A DNA stretch of 64,000 nt. Origin: Jiella sonneratiae. GTDB taxonomy: Bacteria; Pseudomonadota; Alphaproteobacteria; Rhizobiales; Rhizobiaceae. The translations under genes were made by a program, and so were the position numbers. The notes beneath the pieces were generated by a model. It saw only the letters and a list, made by a program, of their open reading frames with translations. It had not been told where the DNA came from and did not search any database. The stretch spans positions 334,528 to 398,527 of the forward strand of contig NZ_JAFMPY010000003.1 in the NCBI RefSeq assembly GCF_017353515.1. Direction: 5' to 3'. Position 1 is the first letter of the stretch. The number at the start of each line of letters is the position of its first letter. Shown here one piece after another: positions 22,815 to 31,166 of this stretch.

Positions 22815-25082
22815 TCAAGCCGCGCCGGCGGCGCCGAGGAGGTCTGCCGGCAGGATCGGGAAGCGGCGGACGCGGATGCCCGTCGCGTGGAACACGGCGT
22901 TGGCGATCGCCCCGACGGTGCCGGTGATCCCGATCTCGCCGACGCCCTTGATGCCAAGCGGATTGACGTGCGGATCGACCTCGTCGACGAGGATCACGTC
23001 CATCTCCGCGACGTCGGCATTCACCGGCACGTGGTAGCCGGCGAGATCGGCGTTCATGATCCGGCCGGACCGCCTGTCGTGGACGGCTTCCTCCTCGAGC
23101 GCGAAGCCGAGGCCCCAGACCATGCCGCCATAGAGCTGGCTGGAGGCGAGGCGCGGATTGACGATGCGCCCGGCGGCAAAGGCGCCGACCAGCCGGCTGA
23201 CGCGGATCTGGCCGAGTTCGGGATCGACCTTCACCTCGGCGAACACCGCGCCATGCGAGAACATGGCGTAGTCCCCGGCGCTCGCCGGGTCGCGGGCGCC
23301 CTGGCCGGTGCCCTCGATCGCGTCCAGCCCGGCGCGTGCGAGGATCTCCCCGTAGCTTTCCGAGCGCGACGGATCGTCGGCTCGGTGCAGCCGTCCGTCC
23401 CGCGCTTCGACGCCGACATTGCCGGCCCCGAAGAGCGGCGAGCGCTCGTCGGCGACGGCAAGCTCGGTCAGCCGGGCGATGGCGTCGCGGCCCGCGGCAT
23501 GGAGGGCGCCGCCGGCCGTCGCCGTGTGGCCGGAGCCGCCGGCAATGCCGCCGTCGGGAAGGCCGGAATGGCCGGAGCGGAACTCGACGGCGTCGATGTC
23601 GAGCCCGACCCCGTCGGCGGCAAGCTGGGCGAGGGCGGTCCAGGCGCCCTGGCCCATGTCGACGCCGGCCGTCTCGACCACCGCCGTGCCGTCCGCCTTC
23701 AGAACCGCCCGCGCCTTCGCCTGGAACATCGGCGCGTGGAAGAGCGCGGTGCCCATGCCCCAGCCGACGAGCCGCCCGGCCCCGTCCGTCATCTGCCGCG
23801 GCGCAAGCGGCCGATCCGCCCAGCCGAAGCGCCGGGCGCCCTCGGCGTAGCATTCGCGCAGCGCCTTGGCAGAAAACGGCTTGCCGGAGGCGGGATCCTC
23901 CTCCGCATAGTTCCGCAGGCGGAATTCGAGCGGATCGAGGCCGGCGGCGAACGCCGCCTCGTCGATCGCCGATTCGAGCGCGGCCGAGCCCGATGCCTCG
24001 CCGGGCGCCCGCATCGGGCCGGGCGTTCCGACGTCCCAGCGCACCCCACTGTGGCGGGCGGCGAGCGCCGGCGTGGCATAAAGGTTGTGCGAGGCGTTGG
24101 AGGCCGGTTCGAGGAAGTTCTCGAAGCTCGACGTCGACGAGGTCGTGACGTGCTCCAGCGCCGTCAGGCGTCCCGCATCGTCGAGGCCGATGCGGAAGTC
24201 CTGTCGGGTGGCGCCGCGATGGCCGACCGGGCCGAACATCTGGTCGCGCCGCAGCACGTATTTGACCGGCCGGTCGAGCATCTTGGCGGCGAGGATCGTC
24301 AGCACCTGCGCCCCGAAGATGATTGCCTTGGAGCCGAAGCCGCCGCCGAGGAAGGGGCTGCGGATCGTGACGTTCTCGGCCGGGACGCCGAACCAGGCGC
24401 CGAAGGCGGCGGTCGACATCACCAGCGCCTGGTTCGGCGTGTCGAGGGTCAGCCGGTCGCCGTCCCACGCCGCGACGATGGCGTGGGGTTCCATGGCGTT
24501 GTGATATTGCGGCGGCGTCTCGAACCGCGCCTCGACGGTCCTTGCCGCGCCCGCGAGCCCGGCTTCGACGTCGCCCTTGACGGTGGTCGGCGGCGAGCCG
24601 ACGCCAACGGCTTCGGGCTCGAAGCTCTCGACGCCGTCGAAGCCGAGCCGCGGCGTCTCCGCCTCGTAGCGCGGGGCGAGCAGCCGGGCGCCTTCGCTCG
24701 CCGCCTCGAGAGTCTCGGCGACGACGAGGGCGATCGGCTGGCCCGCATAGCGCACCGTCTCGTCCTGCAGCACCTCGGTGCGGAAGGCGAACATGTGCGG
24801 CTTGGCGTCCGGATCCATCGCCAGCGCCGGGCGGTTCGCCGGCGTCAGCACCTCGACGACGCCCGGATGGGCTTTGGCCGCCGCGACGTTGAGGCCGACG
24901 ACGCGGCCTCGCGCGATCGTCGCGTCCGCGGTGACCGCATAGAGCATGCCGTCGGGGTGATTGTCGGCGGCATAGGTGGCCGCGCCGGTGACCTTGAGCA
25001 CGCCGTCGCGGCGGGTCATCGGCTGGCCGCTGTTGGAGCCGAAGCGCCGCTGCGCGGCCGGCATGGGAACGACGCTAGACAT
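22815..25082 (-). CDS. Aldehyde oxidoreductase molybdenum-binding subunit, first copy (PaoC/YagR-like)
   Basis: 755 residues with the same order of motifs as its downstream twin: GQPMTRRDGVLKVTGAATY, FLGGGFGSKA, MRAPGEASGSAALE, VDMGQGAWTAL, SGHTATAGGAL, KGVGEIGITGTVG with the catalytic Glu. The substrate pocket loops and the 150-190 region differ between copies. The start at 25082 overlaps the FAD-subunit stop by 8 bases; longer in-frame extensions upstream read as the FAD gene's shadow. The PaoABC complex oxidises aromatic and aliphatic aldehydes to acids using molybdopterin cytosine dinucleotide. Lack of a Tat signal on the Fe-S partner suggests a cytoplasmic complex. Confidence 0.88.
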   Translation of the reverse strand: MSSVVPMPAAQRRFGSNSGQPMTRRDGVLKVTGAATYAADNHPDGMLYAVTADATIARGRVVGLNVAAAKAHPGVVEVLTPANRPALAMDPDAKPHMFAFRTEVLQDETVRYAGQPIALVVAETLEAASEGARLLAPRYEAETPRLGFDGVESFEPEAVGVGSPPTTVKGDVEAGLAGAARTVEARFETPPQYHNAMEPHAIVAAWDGDRLTLDTPNQALVMSTAAFGAWFGVPAENVTIRSPFLGGGFGSKAIIFGAQVLTILAAKMLDRPVKYVLRRDQMFGPVGHRGATRQDFRIGLDDAGRLTALEHVTTSSTSSFENFLEPASNASHNLYATPALAARHSGVRWDVGTPGPMRAPGEASGSAALESAIDEAAFAAGLDPLEFRLRNYAEEDPASGKPFSAKALRECYAEGARRFGWADRPLAPRQMTDGAGRLVGWGMGTALFHAPMFQAKARAVLKADGTAVVETAGVDMGQGAWTALAQLAADGVGLDIDAVEFRSGHSGLPDGGIAGGSGHTATAGGALHAAGRDAIARLTELAVADERSPLFGAGNVGVEARDGRLHRADDPSRSESYGEILARAGLDAIEGTGQGARDPASAGDYAMFSHGAVFAEVKVDPELGQIRVSRLVGAFAAGRIVNPRLASSQLYGGMVWGLGFALEEEAVHDRRSGRIMNADLAGYHVPVNADVAEMDVILVDEVDPHVNPLGIKGVGEIGITGTVGAIANAVFHATGIRVRRFPILPADLLGAAGAA

Positions 25083-26133
25083 GGGCGGCAACTCCGGCCG
25101 GTTCGGCGAAGGGCGAGGCAGGCAGGGCGGGCAGCCGCTCGGGCGTTCCGGCCGCCGCCATCGCCAGCACGCGGGCGACGACCCGCCTGCCGAGCTCGAT
25201 CTTGTAGGCATTGTCGCCGGAGGGCCTCGCCTCGGCGAAGGCCGCCTCGGCGGCCCGCTCGAACGCCGCCCTTTCCGGCGCCGCTCCGGCGAGCGCAGCT
25301 TCGGCGGCGACGGCGCGCCAGGGAACCGGGGCGACGCCGCCGAGCGCGACGCGGGCCTCGACGATCCGGCCGTCGGCGATCGTCAGCGCCGCCGCCGCAG
25401 AGGCGAGGGCGAAGGCGTAGGAGGTCCGCTCGCGCACCTTCAGATAGCGCTGGTTGGCGGCGAAGGCGGCGGCATCCGCCGGCAGCCTGACGGCGACGAC
25501 CATCTCGCCGGCGGCGAGCGCCGTCTCCTTCTCCGGCGTCTCGCCGGGCAGGCGGTAGAAGTCGGCGATCGGCACGTCGCGTCGCCCGGCCGTGCCGGCG
25601 ATCTCGACGATCGCCCCGAGCGCCGTCAGCGCGACGCAGAGATCCGACGGGTGGACGGCGATGCAGTGGTCGCTCCAGCCGAGCACGGCATGCGCGCGGT
25701 TCTCGCCGCCGACGGCGTCGCAGCCGGCGCCGGGCATCCGCTTGTTGCAAGCGCTGGCGGTGTCGTAGAAATAGGCGCAGCGGGTGCGCTGCATCAGATT
25801 GCCGGCAAGCGTCGCGGCGTTGCGCAGCTGTGCCGACGCGCCGGAGAGCAGCGCCTCGGCGACGGCCGGAAAGCGGCGCGCGAAGTCGGCGTCGCGCGGC
25901 AGCGCGGCGTTGCGCACCAGCGCGCCGATGCGCGTCGATCCGTCGGGAAGCGTCTCGATGCGGTCGAGATCCGGCAGATGGGTGAGGTCGACCAGCCGGT
26001 CCGGCGTCGAAACGCCGCCCTTCATCAGGTCGAGAAGGTTGGTGCCGGCGCCGAGATAGGCCGAGCCGGGCTCGGACGCGGCGGCGACGGCTTCGTCGAC
26101 GCTCGCGGGCCGGACATATTCGAAGAGGTTCAT
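25075..26133 (-). CDS. Aldehyde oxidoreductase FAD-binding subunit (PaoB/YagS-like)
   Basis: 352 residues of the CO-dehydrogenase flavoprotein family. FAD-contact segments are AYLGAGTNLLDLMKGG and LRNAATLAGNLMQRT. A cysteine-rich insert (RTRCAYFYDTASACNKRMPG, then GCDA) matches the [4Fe-4S] loop that distinguishes PaoB from ordinary xanthine dehydrogenase medium subunits. The protein passes electrons from the Fe-S subunit to FAD. The ATG overlaps the stop of the 2Fe-2S gene (ATGA), and its own stop overlaps the Mo-subunit start, so the three are translationally coupled. Confidence 0.9.
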   Translation of the reverse strand: MNLFEYVRPASVDEAVAAASEPGSAYLGAGTNLLDLMKGGVSTPDRLVDLTHLPDLDRIETLPDGSTRIGALVRNAALPRDADFARRFPAVAEALLSGASAQLRNAATLAGNLMQRTRCAYFYDTASACNKRMPGAGCDAVGGENRAHAVLGWSDHCIAVHPSDLCVALTALGAIVEIAGTAGRRDVPIADFYRLPGETPEKETALAAGEMVVAVRLPADAAAFAANQRYLKVRERTSYAFALASAAAALTIADGRIVEARVALGGVAPVPWRAVAAEAALAGAAPERAAFERAAEAAFAEARPSGDNAYKIELGRRVVARVLAMAAAGTPERLPALPASPFAEPAGVAAHV

Positions 26134-26621
26134 GCCGCGTCCCTTTGCTTGTCGGAGGCGATCTTCGCCGCCGCGTCGATGACGGCCTCGGTGATGCCCT
26201 TGTAGGCGCCGCAGCGGCAGATGTTGCCGCTCATCGCCTCCCGGACGCGCTCCGGATCGTCGCCGGCCTCGCCTTCGAGGATCAGCCCGACGGCGCTCAT
26301 GATCTGGCCGGGCGTGCAGAAGCCGCACTGGAAGCCGTCATGGTCGATGAAGGCCTGCTGCACCGGATGCAGGCGATCGCCGTCGGCGAGGCCTTCGATC
26401 GTGGTGACGCTCGCGCCGTCGAGGCTGACGGCGAGGGTGAGGCAGGAATTGACGCGCCTGCCGTCGACGAGGACGGTGCAGGCGCCGCACTGGCCGCGGT
26501 CGCAGCCCTTCTTGGAGCCGGTGAGATGCATGCGCTCGCGCAGGAGGTCGAGCAGCGTCACCCGCGGATCGTCGAGAACGATCTGGCGAGGTTCGCCATT
26601 GACCGTGAGGGAAAGGTTCAT
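26130..26621 (-). CDS. Aldehyde oxidoreductase 2Fe-2S subunit (PaoA/YagT-like)
   Basis: 163 residues. The plant-ferredoxin-type cluster is CDRGQCGACTVLVDGRRVNSC. The second cluster is carried by CGFCTPGQIMSAVGL and CRCGAYKGI. Both [2Fe-2S] sets are complete. E. coli PaoA has a long Tat leader; here the protein starts directly at the ferredoxin fold (MNLSLTVNG), so export is not expected. It is first in the reverse-strand operon, with the promoter in the 216-bp gap to the divergent TetR gene. A GGTAAC-type site precedes the ATG only weakly. Confidence 0.9.
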   Translation of the reverse strand: MNLSLTVNGEPRQIVLDDPRVTLLDLLRERMHLTGSKKGCDRGQCGACTVLVDGRRVNSCLTLAVSLDGASVTTIEGLADGDRLHPVQQAFIDHDGFQCGFCTPGQIMSAVGLILEGEAGDDPERVREAMSGNICRCGAYKGITEAVIDAAAKIASDKQRDAA

Positions 26622-26783
26622 CGTGTTACCTTTCGAGGAATGGTCGGATGGTGGGGGCGGTCGTCCGCCCGGCCGCCGCGGCGGTCGGGATATCTGCCGC
26701 AGTCGCGGACGGCGGTTTGCCTTCGGGCCCGGGCCATGGTCTGGAGGACGGCGGCAGATGCGGCCGAACGGCTGCCCGCGACC

Positions 26784-26831
26784 AATTATACGGAGGCACC
26801 CTCCGCTTTCAAGTGTGGAAGGATTATAATT
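26784..26831. promoter_or_regulatory. Candidate TetR operator and divergent promoter region
   Basis: Between paoA-like and tetR. A perfect palindrome CGGAGG-CAC-CCTCCG (26791-26805) is flanked by AATTATA (26784-26790) and its inverse TATAATT (26825-26831), the latter only 6 bases before the regulator start. Such nested symmetry close to the regulator ATG fits autorepression and control of the divergent operon. Binding is inferred, not shown. Confidence 0.5.
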
Positions 26832-26837
26832 TTCGAA

Positions 26838-27422
26838 ATGGAAGCGGCATCGACGAAGGCAATCCGGCGTCCGCGCGCGGACTCCCAGCGCAACCGCGAG
26901 AAGCTGCTCGTCGCGGCGGCGGCAGTGTTTCGCGAGACCGGCGGCGAGGGGACGCTGGAGGCGGTTGCGCGCCGGGCAACGGTCGGCATCGGCACGCTCT
27001 ACCGGCATTTTCCAACGCGCGAGGCGCTGTTCGAGGCGGTCTACCGGCGCGAGATCGACCAACTGGCAGAGCTGGCGCGCGATCTCGAAGGTTCCGGCGA
27101 TCCGGTCGAGAACCTGCGCGGCTTCCTGCATGCCATGGTCGGGCTGATCGCCACCAAGAAGGGCATGATCCGCGCGCTCGCCATCGTCCTCGACGGCTCC
27201 TGCGAGATCACCAACTATTCGCAGGCGACGCTCCTATCCGCGATGCAGCGGGTGCACGCGCCGGCGATCGCCGCGGGCAGGCTGCGGCCCGACGTCTCGG
27301 CCGAGGACGTGCTGCAGACGGTGGTCGGCATGTGCATCGCCCGCCGCGACGAGCGCTGGGAGGCGGCGGTGAGCCGCCTCAGCGACGTCTTTCTCGACGG
27401 GCTGCGCATCGACAGGGCCTGA
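26838..27422 (+). CDS. TetR-family transcriptional regulator
   Basis: 194 residues. The N-terminal HTH (about 14-60) reads SQRNREKLLVAAAAVFRETG, then TLEAVARRATVGIGTLYRHF, with PTREALFEAVYRREI. This is a classical TetR DNA-binding domain. The C-terminal ligand domain is undiagnostic. It is divergent from the aldehyde oxidoreductase operon with a palindrome between, so it is probably that operon's repressor, responding to an aldehyde or aromatic ligand. The ATG chosen lacks a good ribosome site (GGAAGGA is 14 bases upstream), so leaderless or weak translation is possible. Confidence 0.85.
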   Translation: MEAASTKAIRRPRADSQRNREKLLVAAAAVFRETGGEGTLEAVARRATVGIGTLYRHFPTREALFEAVYRREIDQLAELARDLEGSGDPVENLRGFLHAMVGLIATKKGMIRALAIVLDGSCEITNYSQATLLSAMQRVHAPAIAAGRLRPDVSAEDVLQTVVGMCIARRDERWEAAVSRLSDVFLDGLRIDRA

Positions 27423-27578
27423 GCGGCCGGCCGGCTCTTCGCAAGCTCCGCGGACGGTCCTGCTTCGACGCAACCTGACAGGATCCGGGCCGGGCATTGA
27501 TCCAGCGGGAACGGCGTTCCAAGGCCGGCGGCCGGCGGCGCGTCCGACGCCTCGGCCGGCGCCAGCCTGCCGCAGGGA

Positions 27579-28532
27579 TCAGCGCTCGCCGGGCGCCGGT
27601 TCCCGGGCGGGGGTCGCCGTCGCTTCGCGGCCGAAATTCGGCTTGGCGGTGTCCTGGCCGGCCTCGATGATGCCGCGGCGGATCGCCCGCGTGCGGGTGA
27701 AGAGGTCGAACAGCGTGTCGCCGTCGCCCCAGCGGATCGCCCGCTGCAGCGAGGCGAGATCCTCCGAGAAGCGGGCGAGCATCTCTAGGACCGCGTCCCG
27801 GTTGGTCAGGAAGACGTCCCGCCACATCGTCGGGTCGGAGGCGGCGATGCGGGTGAAGTCGCGAAAGCCCGACGCGGAGAACTTCACGACTTCTTGCTGC
27901 GTCACCGTCTCGAGGTCGGCCGCCGTTCCGACGATGTTGTAGGCGATGAGATGCGGCACGTGGCTGACGATCGCCAGCACCAGGTCGTGGTGCTCGGCGG
28001 TCATCGTCTCGACATTGGCGCCGCAGGCCTCCCAGAACGTCCTGACCTTCGCCACCGCCGCCGGATCGGTGTCGGCGAGCGGGGTCAGGATGCACCAGCG
28101 ATTGCGGAAGAGTTCGACGAAGCCGGCTTCCGGGCCCGAATGCTCGGTGCCGGCGAGGGGATGGGCCGGGACGAACTCTGCCGTCTCGGGCAGATGCGGG
28201 CGCATCTGCTCGATGACCGCGCCCTTGACCGAGCCGACGTCGGAGACGATCGCGCCCTGTCTCAGATGTGGTGCGATCTCCCTTGCGATCGCCCCGCAGA
28301 CGCCGACCGGCACCGACAGGATGACGAAGTCCGCATCCTTGACCGCCTCGGCCGCCTCCAGATGATAGCTGTCGCCGAGGCCGAGCGCCTCGGCCTTCTC
28401 CAGCGTCTCGCGTCGGCGCGTGGTGACGGCGACGTGGCGCGCCAGCCCGCCCGCCTTGACGTTGAGCGCCAGCGACGAGCCGATGAGGCCGATGCCGATC
28501 AGCGCGACGCGATCGAAGAGCGGTGCCGTCAT
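27579..28532 (-). CDS. tyrA: Prephenate/arogenate dehydrogenase family protein
   Basis: 317 residues. N-terminal NAD-binding [17 protein letters not shown], then [14 protein letters not shown], and the family signature [14 protein letters not shown] and [17 protein letters not shown] with the catalytic His. The helical C-terminal dimer domain follows. It converts prephenate or arogenate to a tyrosine precursor. There is no ACT domain at the C-terminus; the last 20 residues are a Pro/Ala-rich tail. The ATG overlaps the hisC stop by 4 bases (ATGA), and the tyrA-hisC pairing is usual in Rhizobiales, where HisC-like aminotransferases serve both histidine and aromatic routes. Confidence 0.92.
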   Translation of the reverse strand: MTAPLFDRVALIGIGLIGSSLALNVKAGGLARHVAVTTRRRETLEKAEALGLGDSYHLEAAEAVKDADFVILSVPVGVCGAIAREIAPHLRQGAIVSDVGSVKGAVIEQMRPHLPETAEFVPAHPLAGTEHSGPEAGFVELFRNRWCILTPLADTDPAAVAKVRTFWEACGANVETMTAEHHDLVLAIVSHVPHLIAYNIVGTAADLETVTQQEVVKFSASGFRDFTRIAASDPTMWRDVFLTNRDAVLEMLARFSEDLASLQRAIRWGDGDTLFDLFTRTRAIRRGIIEAGQDTAKPNFGREATATPAREPAPGER

Positions 28533-29626
28533 GACGACGACCTGCCGAGGAATTCGGCAAGCGCGGCCACCGCGCCGCGATTGGCCTCCTCCGTGCCGAT
28601 CGACATGCGCAGCGCGTTGGGAAAGCCGTAGCCGGCGACGCGGCGCATGATGAAGCCGCGCTCCGTCAGGAAGGCGTCGGCCTCGGCCGCGCCGCGGCCG
28701 GCCGCGTCGTCGAAGTGGACGAGGAGGAAGTTGCCGACGCTCGGCGTCACCTCGAGGCCGAGCCCCTCCAGCGCCTTCGCTGTCCATTCCAGCCATTCGG
28801 CGTTGAAGCGCGCGGCCTCCTCGACGAAGGCCCGGTCGCGCGCGGCGGCAGCCCCGGCGGCGATGGCGGCGGCATTGAGGTTGAACGGGCCGCGCACCCT
28901 GTCGAGCGTCGAGACGATCGTTTCCGGCCCGTAGAGCCAGCCGACCCTCAGGCCCGCGAGCCCGTAGATCTTCGAGAAGGTCCGGGTCATCACGACGTTG
29001 TCGGTCGCCGATACGAGCTCGACGCCGGCGCCGTAGTCGTTGCGGCGGACATATTCGGCATAGGCCGCGTCGAGGACGAGGACGACGTTGCCGGGCAGTC
29101 CCGCCTGCAGGCGGCGCACCTCGTCGAAGGGCAGATAGGTGCCGGTCGGATTGTTGGGATTGGCGAGGAAGACGAGCTTCGTCTTCTCGGTGACGCGCGC
29201 GAGGATCGCGTCGACGTCGGCGGTCCGGTCCTTTTCGGGCGCGACGACGGGTGTCGCGCCGGCGGCGCGGATCTGGATGCCGTAGACGAGGAAGCCGTGC
29301 TCGGTGTGGATCGCCTCGTCGCCCGGGCCGAGATAGCACTGGCACAGAAGCCCGAGCAGCTCGTCGGAGCCGTTGCCGCAGAGGATGTTCTTCGGATTGA
29401 GGCCGTGCACCTCGGCGATCGCCGCCTTGAGGTCGCTCGCCTGGCCGTCGGGATACTGCTCGAGATGGAGAAGCGCCTGCCGGGCCGCCTCGACGGCGGC
29501 GGGCGGCGGGCCGAGCGGCGTCTCGTTCGAGGAGAGCTTGTGGAGCTTGATCCCCTCCGGCGCCCGGCTCTTGCCGGGAACGTAGATCTCGATGTCGAGC
29601 ACGCCGGACTTCGGTTGCGGTTTCAT
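28529..29626 (-). CDS. hisC: Histidinol-phosphate aminotransferase
   Basis: 365 residues of class I/II PLP aminotransferase fold. Visible: [47 protein letters not shown] and the PLP lysine in [17 protein letters not shown]. The enzyme converts imidazole acetol phosphate to histidinol phosphate and may transaminate aromatic precursors, consistent with its position upstream of tyrA. The start is placed at the [11 protein letters not shown]; further upstream codons lack homology. A 37-bp gap to the chorismate mutase gene suggests one transcript. Confidence 0.93.
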   Translation of the reverse strand: MKPQPKSGVLDIEIYVPGKSRAPEGIKLHKLSSNETPLGPPPAAVEAARQALLHLEQYPDGQASDLKAAIAEVHGLNPKNILCGNGSDELLGLLCQCYLGPGDEAIHTEHGFLVYGIQIRAAGATPVVAPEKDRTADVDAILARVTEKTKLVFLANPNNPTGTYLPFDEVRRLQAGLPGNVVLVLDAAYAEYVRRNDYGAGVELVSATDNVVMTRTFSKIYGLAGLRVGWLYGPETIVSTLDRVRGPFNLNAAAIAAGAAAARDRAFVEEAARFNAEWLEWTAKALEGLGLEVTPSVGNFLLVHFDDAAGRGAAEADAFLTERGFIMRRVAGYGFPNALRMSIGTEEANRGAVAALAEFLGRSSS

Positions 29627-29663
29627 CGCCGGGACTTTCGAAAGAGGAGTTCGCGGCCCCCGC

Positions 29664-30470
29664 TCAGGCCGCAGCGGGCGCCAGGGGAGCCGCATATCCG
29701 CCAATCGGGCGGATGTCGAGATGGCTGGAGAGCCGCGCCCGCAGCGCGTCCTCGGAAAGCGGCGTGGCGACGAGGCAGCTCGTCGTTCCTTCGGCCGCGG
29801 CGCGGGCGAGGACGGCGACGTCGCCATCGGCCCGGGGCGCCTCGCCGGAAAAACGCACGGCGTAGCAGCCGATCTCCGGCGGCACCGGATCGGCGAGCGG
29901 CGGAGCGACGACGAGGCAGGGCGTTGCGGCCGGCCGGCCTTCGAGGGCGAAGAACGGCAGCCGCGCGACGATCTGGCCGGTCCGCAGTTCGTCCCACCAG
30001 GGGAAATCGTCGGGAGCCGAAGCGGCGGGCAGGGGGACGACGCCGAGCCGGTCGTGACGGCCGCCCTCGATCGCCCCGATAACCGCGGCCGGAGACCCGG
30101 CGAGCGACAGCGGCACCGAGAAACCGAAATAGAAGCGGGCCGTCTCGACGGTCGCGACCGCCTCGCCGCAGGCCACGACCTCGAAGGGCGCCTGCAGGGC
30201 GGTGAAGGTCGAGATGATCTCGCGCCAGAGATGTTCGACCGCCGTGAGCGGCAGGTGGCCGGAATGCCGCTCGGCGAGCCGGCGCATCATCTCGGCCTCG
30301 CGGCCCGGGCGGAAGGCGGCGCCGTTCTTCGCCGTGCCCTTCACCCTGATGAGTTCGTCGATCACCGCGGCCCGCTGCATCAGCAGGCGGTGGACCGACT
30401 CGTCGATCGCGTCGATCTTCGCCCTGAGCTCGAGCAGCCGCGAGGGATCTGCCTTGGCCGCCTCGTCCAT
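29664..30470 (-). CDS. Chorismate mutase (AroQ) with a prephenate-dehydratase-like C-terminal part
   Basis: 268 residues. Residues about 8-95 are an AroQ chorismate mutase helix bundle: [49 protein letters not shown]. The remaining 170 residues ([20 protein letters not shown] onward) look like a degenerate periplasmic-binding/prephenate-dehydratase fold. The typical TRF motif and ACT regulatory domain are not seen, so dehydratase activity is doubtful. The start has GGAGGGG four bases before the ATG. It is the first gene of the reverse chorismate mutase-hisC-tyrA unit, supplying prephenate. Confidence 0.8.
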   Translation of the reverse strand: MDEAAKADPSRLLELRAKIDAIDESVHRLLMQRAAVIDELIRVKGTAKNGAAFRPGREAEMMRRLAERHSGHLPLTAVEHLWREIISTFTALQAPFEVVACGEAVATVETARFYFGFSVPLSLAGSPAAVIGAIEGGRHDRLGVVPLPAASAPDDFPWWDELRTGQIVARLPFFALEGRPAATPCLVVAPPLADPVPPEIGCYAVRFSGEAPRADGDVAVLARAAAEGTTSCLVATPLSEDALRARLSSHLDIRPIGGYAAPLAPAAA

Positions 30471-30602
30471 CGTCCCCTCCGTCTCGTTCCGGGCGCTTCT
30501 AGCGGCTCGCCCCCGGCTTGGCAAAGGCGAGCGGCGCGCCGCAGCGGGACGAATGCGGCCGGCCGGGCCGGCGCGACGGTTCGGCGATTTTCGATGGAGC
30601 CG

Positions 30603-30995
30603 TCAGTTGAGGGTCCGGGCGCCGCACGGCAGGTCGAGCGAAAAGGCGGGGATCTCCACCGCGAAGGTCTCGCCGGCGGCCGAGCGCATGAAGTAGCGCC
30701 CGCGCATGATGCCGGACGGCGTCGGCAGCGGGCAGCCGGAGGTGTAGGAAAAGCTGTCGCCCGGCAGAATCACCGGTTGCTCGCCGACGACGCCGGGGCC
30801 GGTGACTTCCTCGACATGACCGGCTGCGTCGGTGATCTGCCAGAAGCGCGACTGCAGCTGCACCGCCTCCTCGCCGGCATTCTCGATCTCGACCTGATAG
30901 GCGAAGACCCATCGGCCGGCCTCGGGGTCCGACTGTTCCTCAAGATAGGCGGGCTTCACGGTGACGATGATCTGCCGCGTCGTCGCCTGGTACAT
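30603..30995 (-). CDS. apaG: ApaG domain protein
   Basis: 130 residues forming the whole fibronectin-III-like ApaG/DUF525 fold. Signature elements are [54 protein letters not shown] and MRGRYFMRS. ApaG is widespread and has been linked to Co/Mg resistance and diadenosine tetraphosphate metabolism, but its biochemical role is not settled. The gene stands alone, 132 bp upstream of the chorismate mutase gene on the same strand and divergent from the Sel1-repeat gene. Confidence 0.93.
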   Translation of the reverse strand: MYQATTRQIIVTVKPAYLEEQSDPEAGRWVFAYQVEIENAGEEAVQLQSRFWQITDAAGHVEEVTGPGVVGEQPVILPGDSFSYTSGCPLPTPSGIMRGRYFMRSAAGETFAVEIPAFSLDLPCGARTLN

Positions 30996-31166
30996 GGCAG
31001 TCGCTGCCCCTCTTTGCGAAACCTCGTCGAACCGACGGTCAGCCTAGCGCGGATCGGCGGCGAATTCACCTTTCCGTTCGTTCGGCAAAGACGCTTGCCT
31101 GCAAGCCTCCCTAAGGTAAGCTCACTGGCCCGCAGCTCCGGGCGAAAACATCGAAGGACGGCGATC

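Noticed and set aside
20307..25490. Forward frame of more than 1700 codons opposite the Mo-subunit genes
   Set aside because: It covers two reverse-strand enzymes with complete motifs, and the translated product is low-complexity His/Arg/Ala/Gly text. Third-position GC bias makes such antisense frames open by chance.
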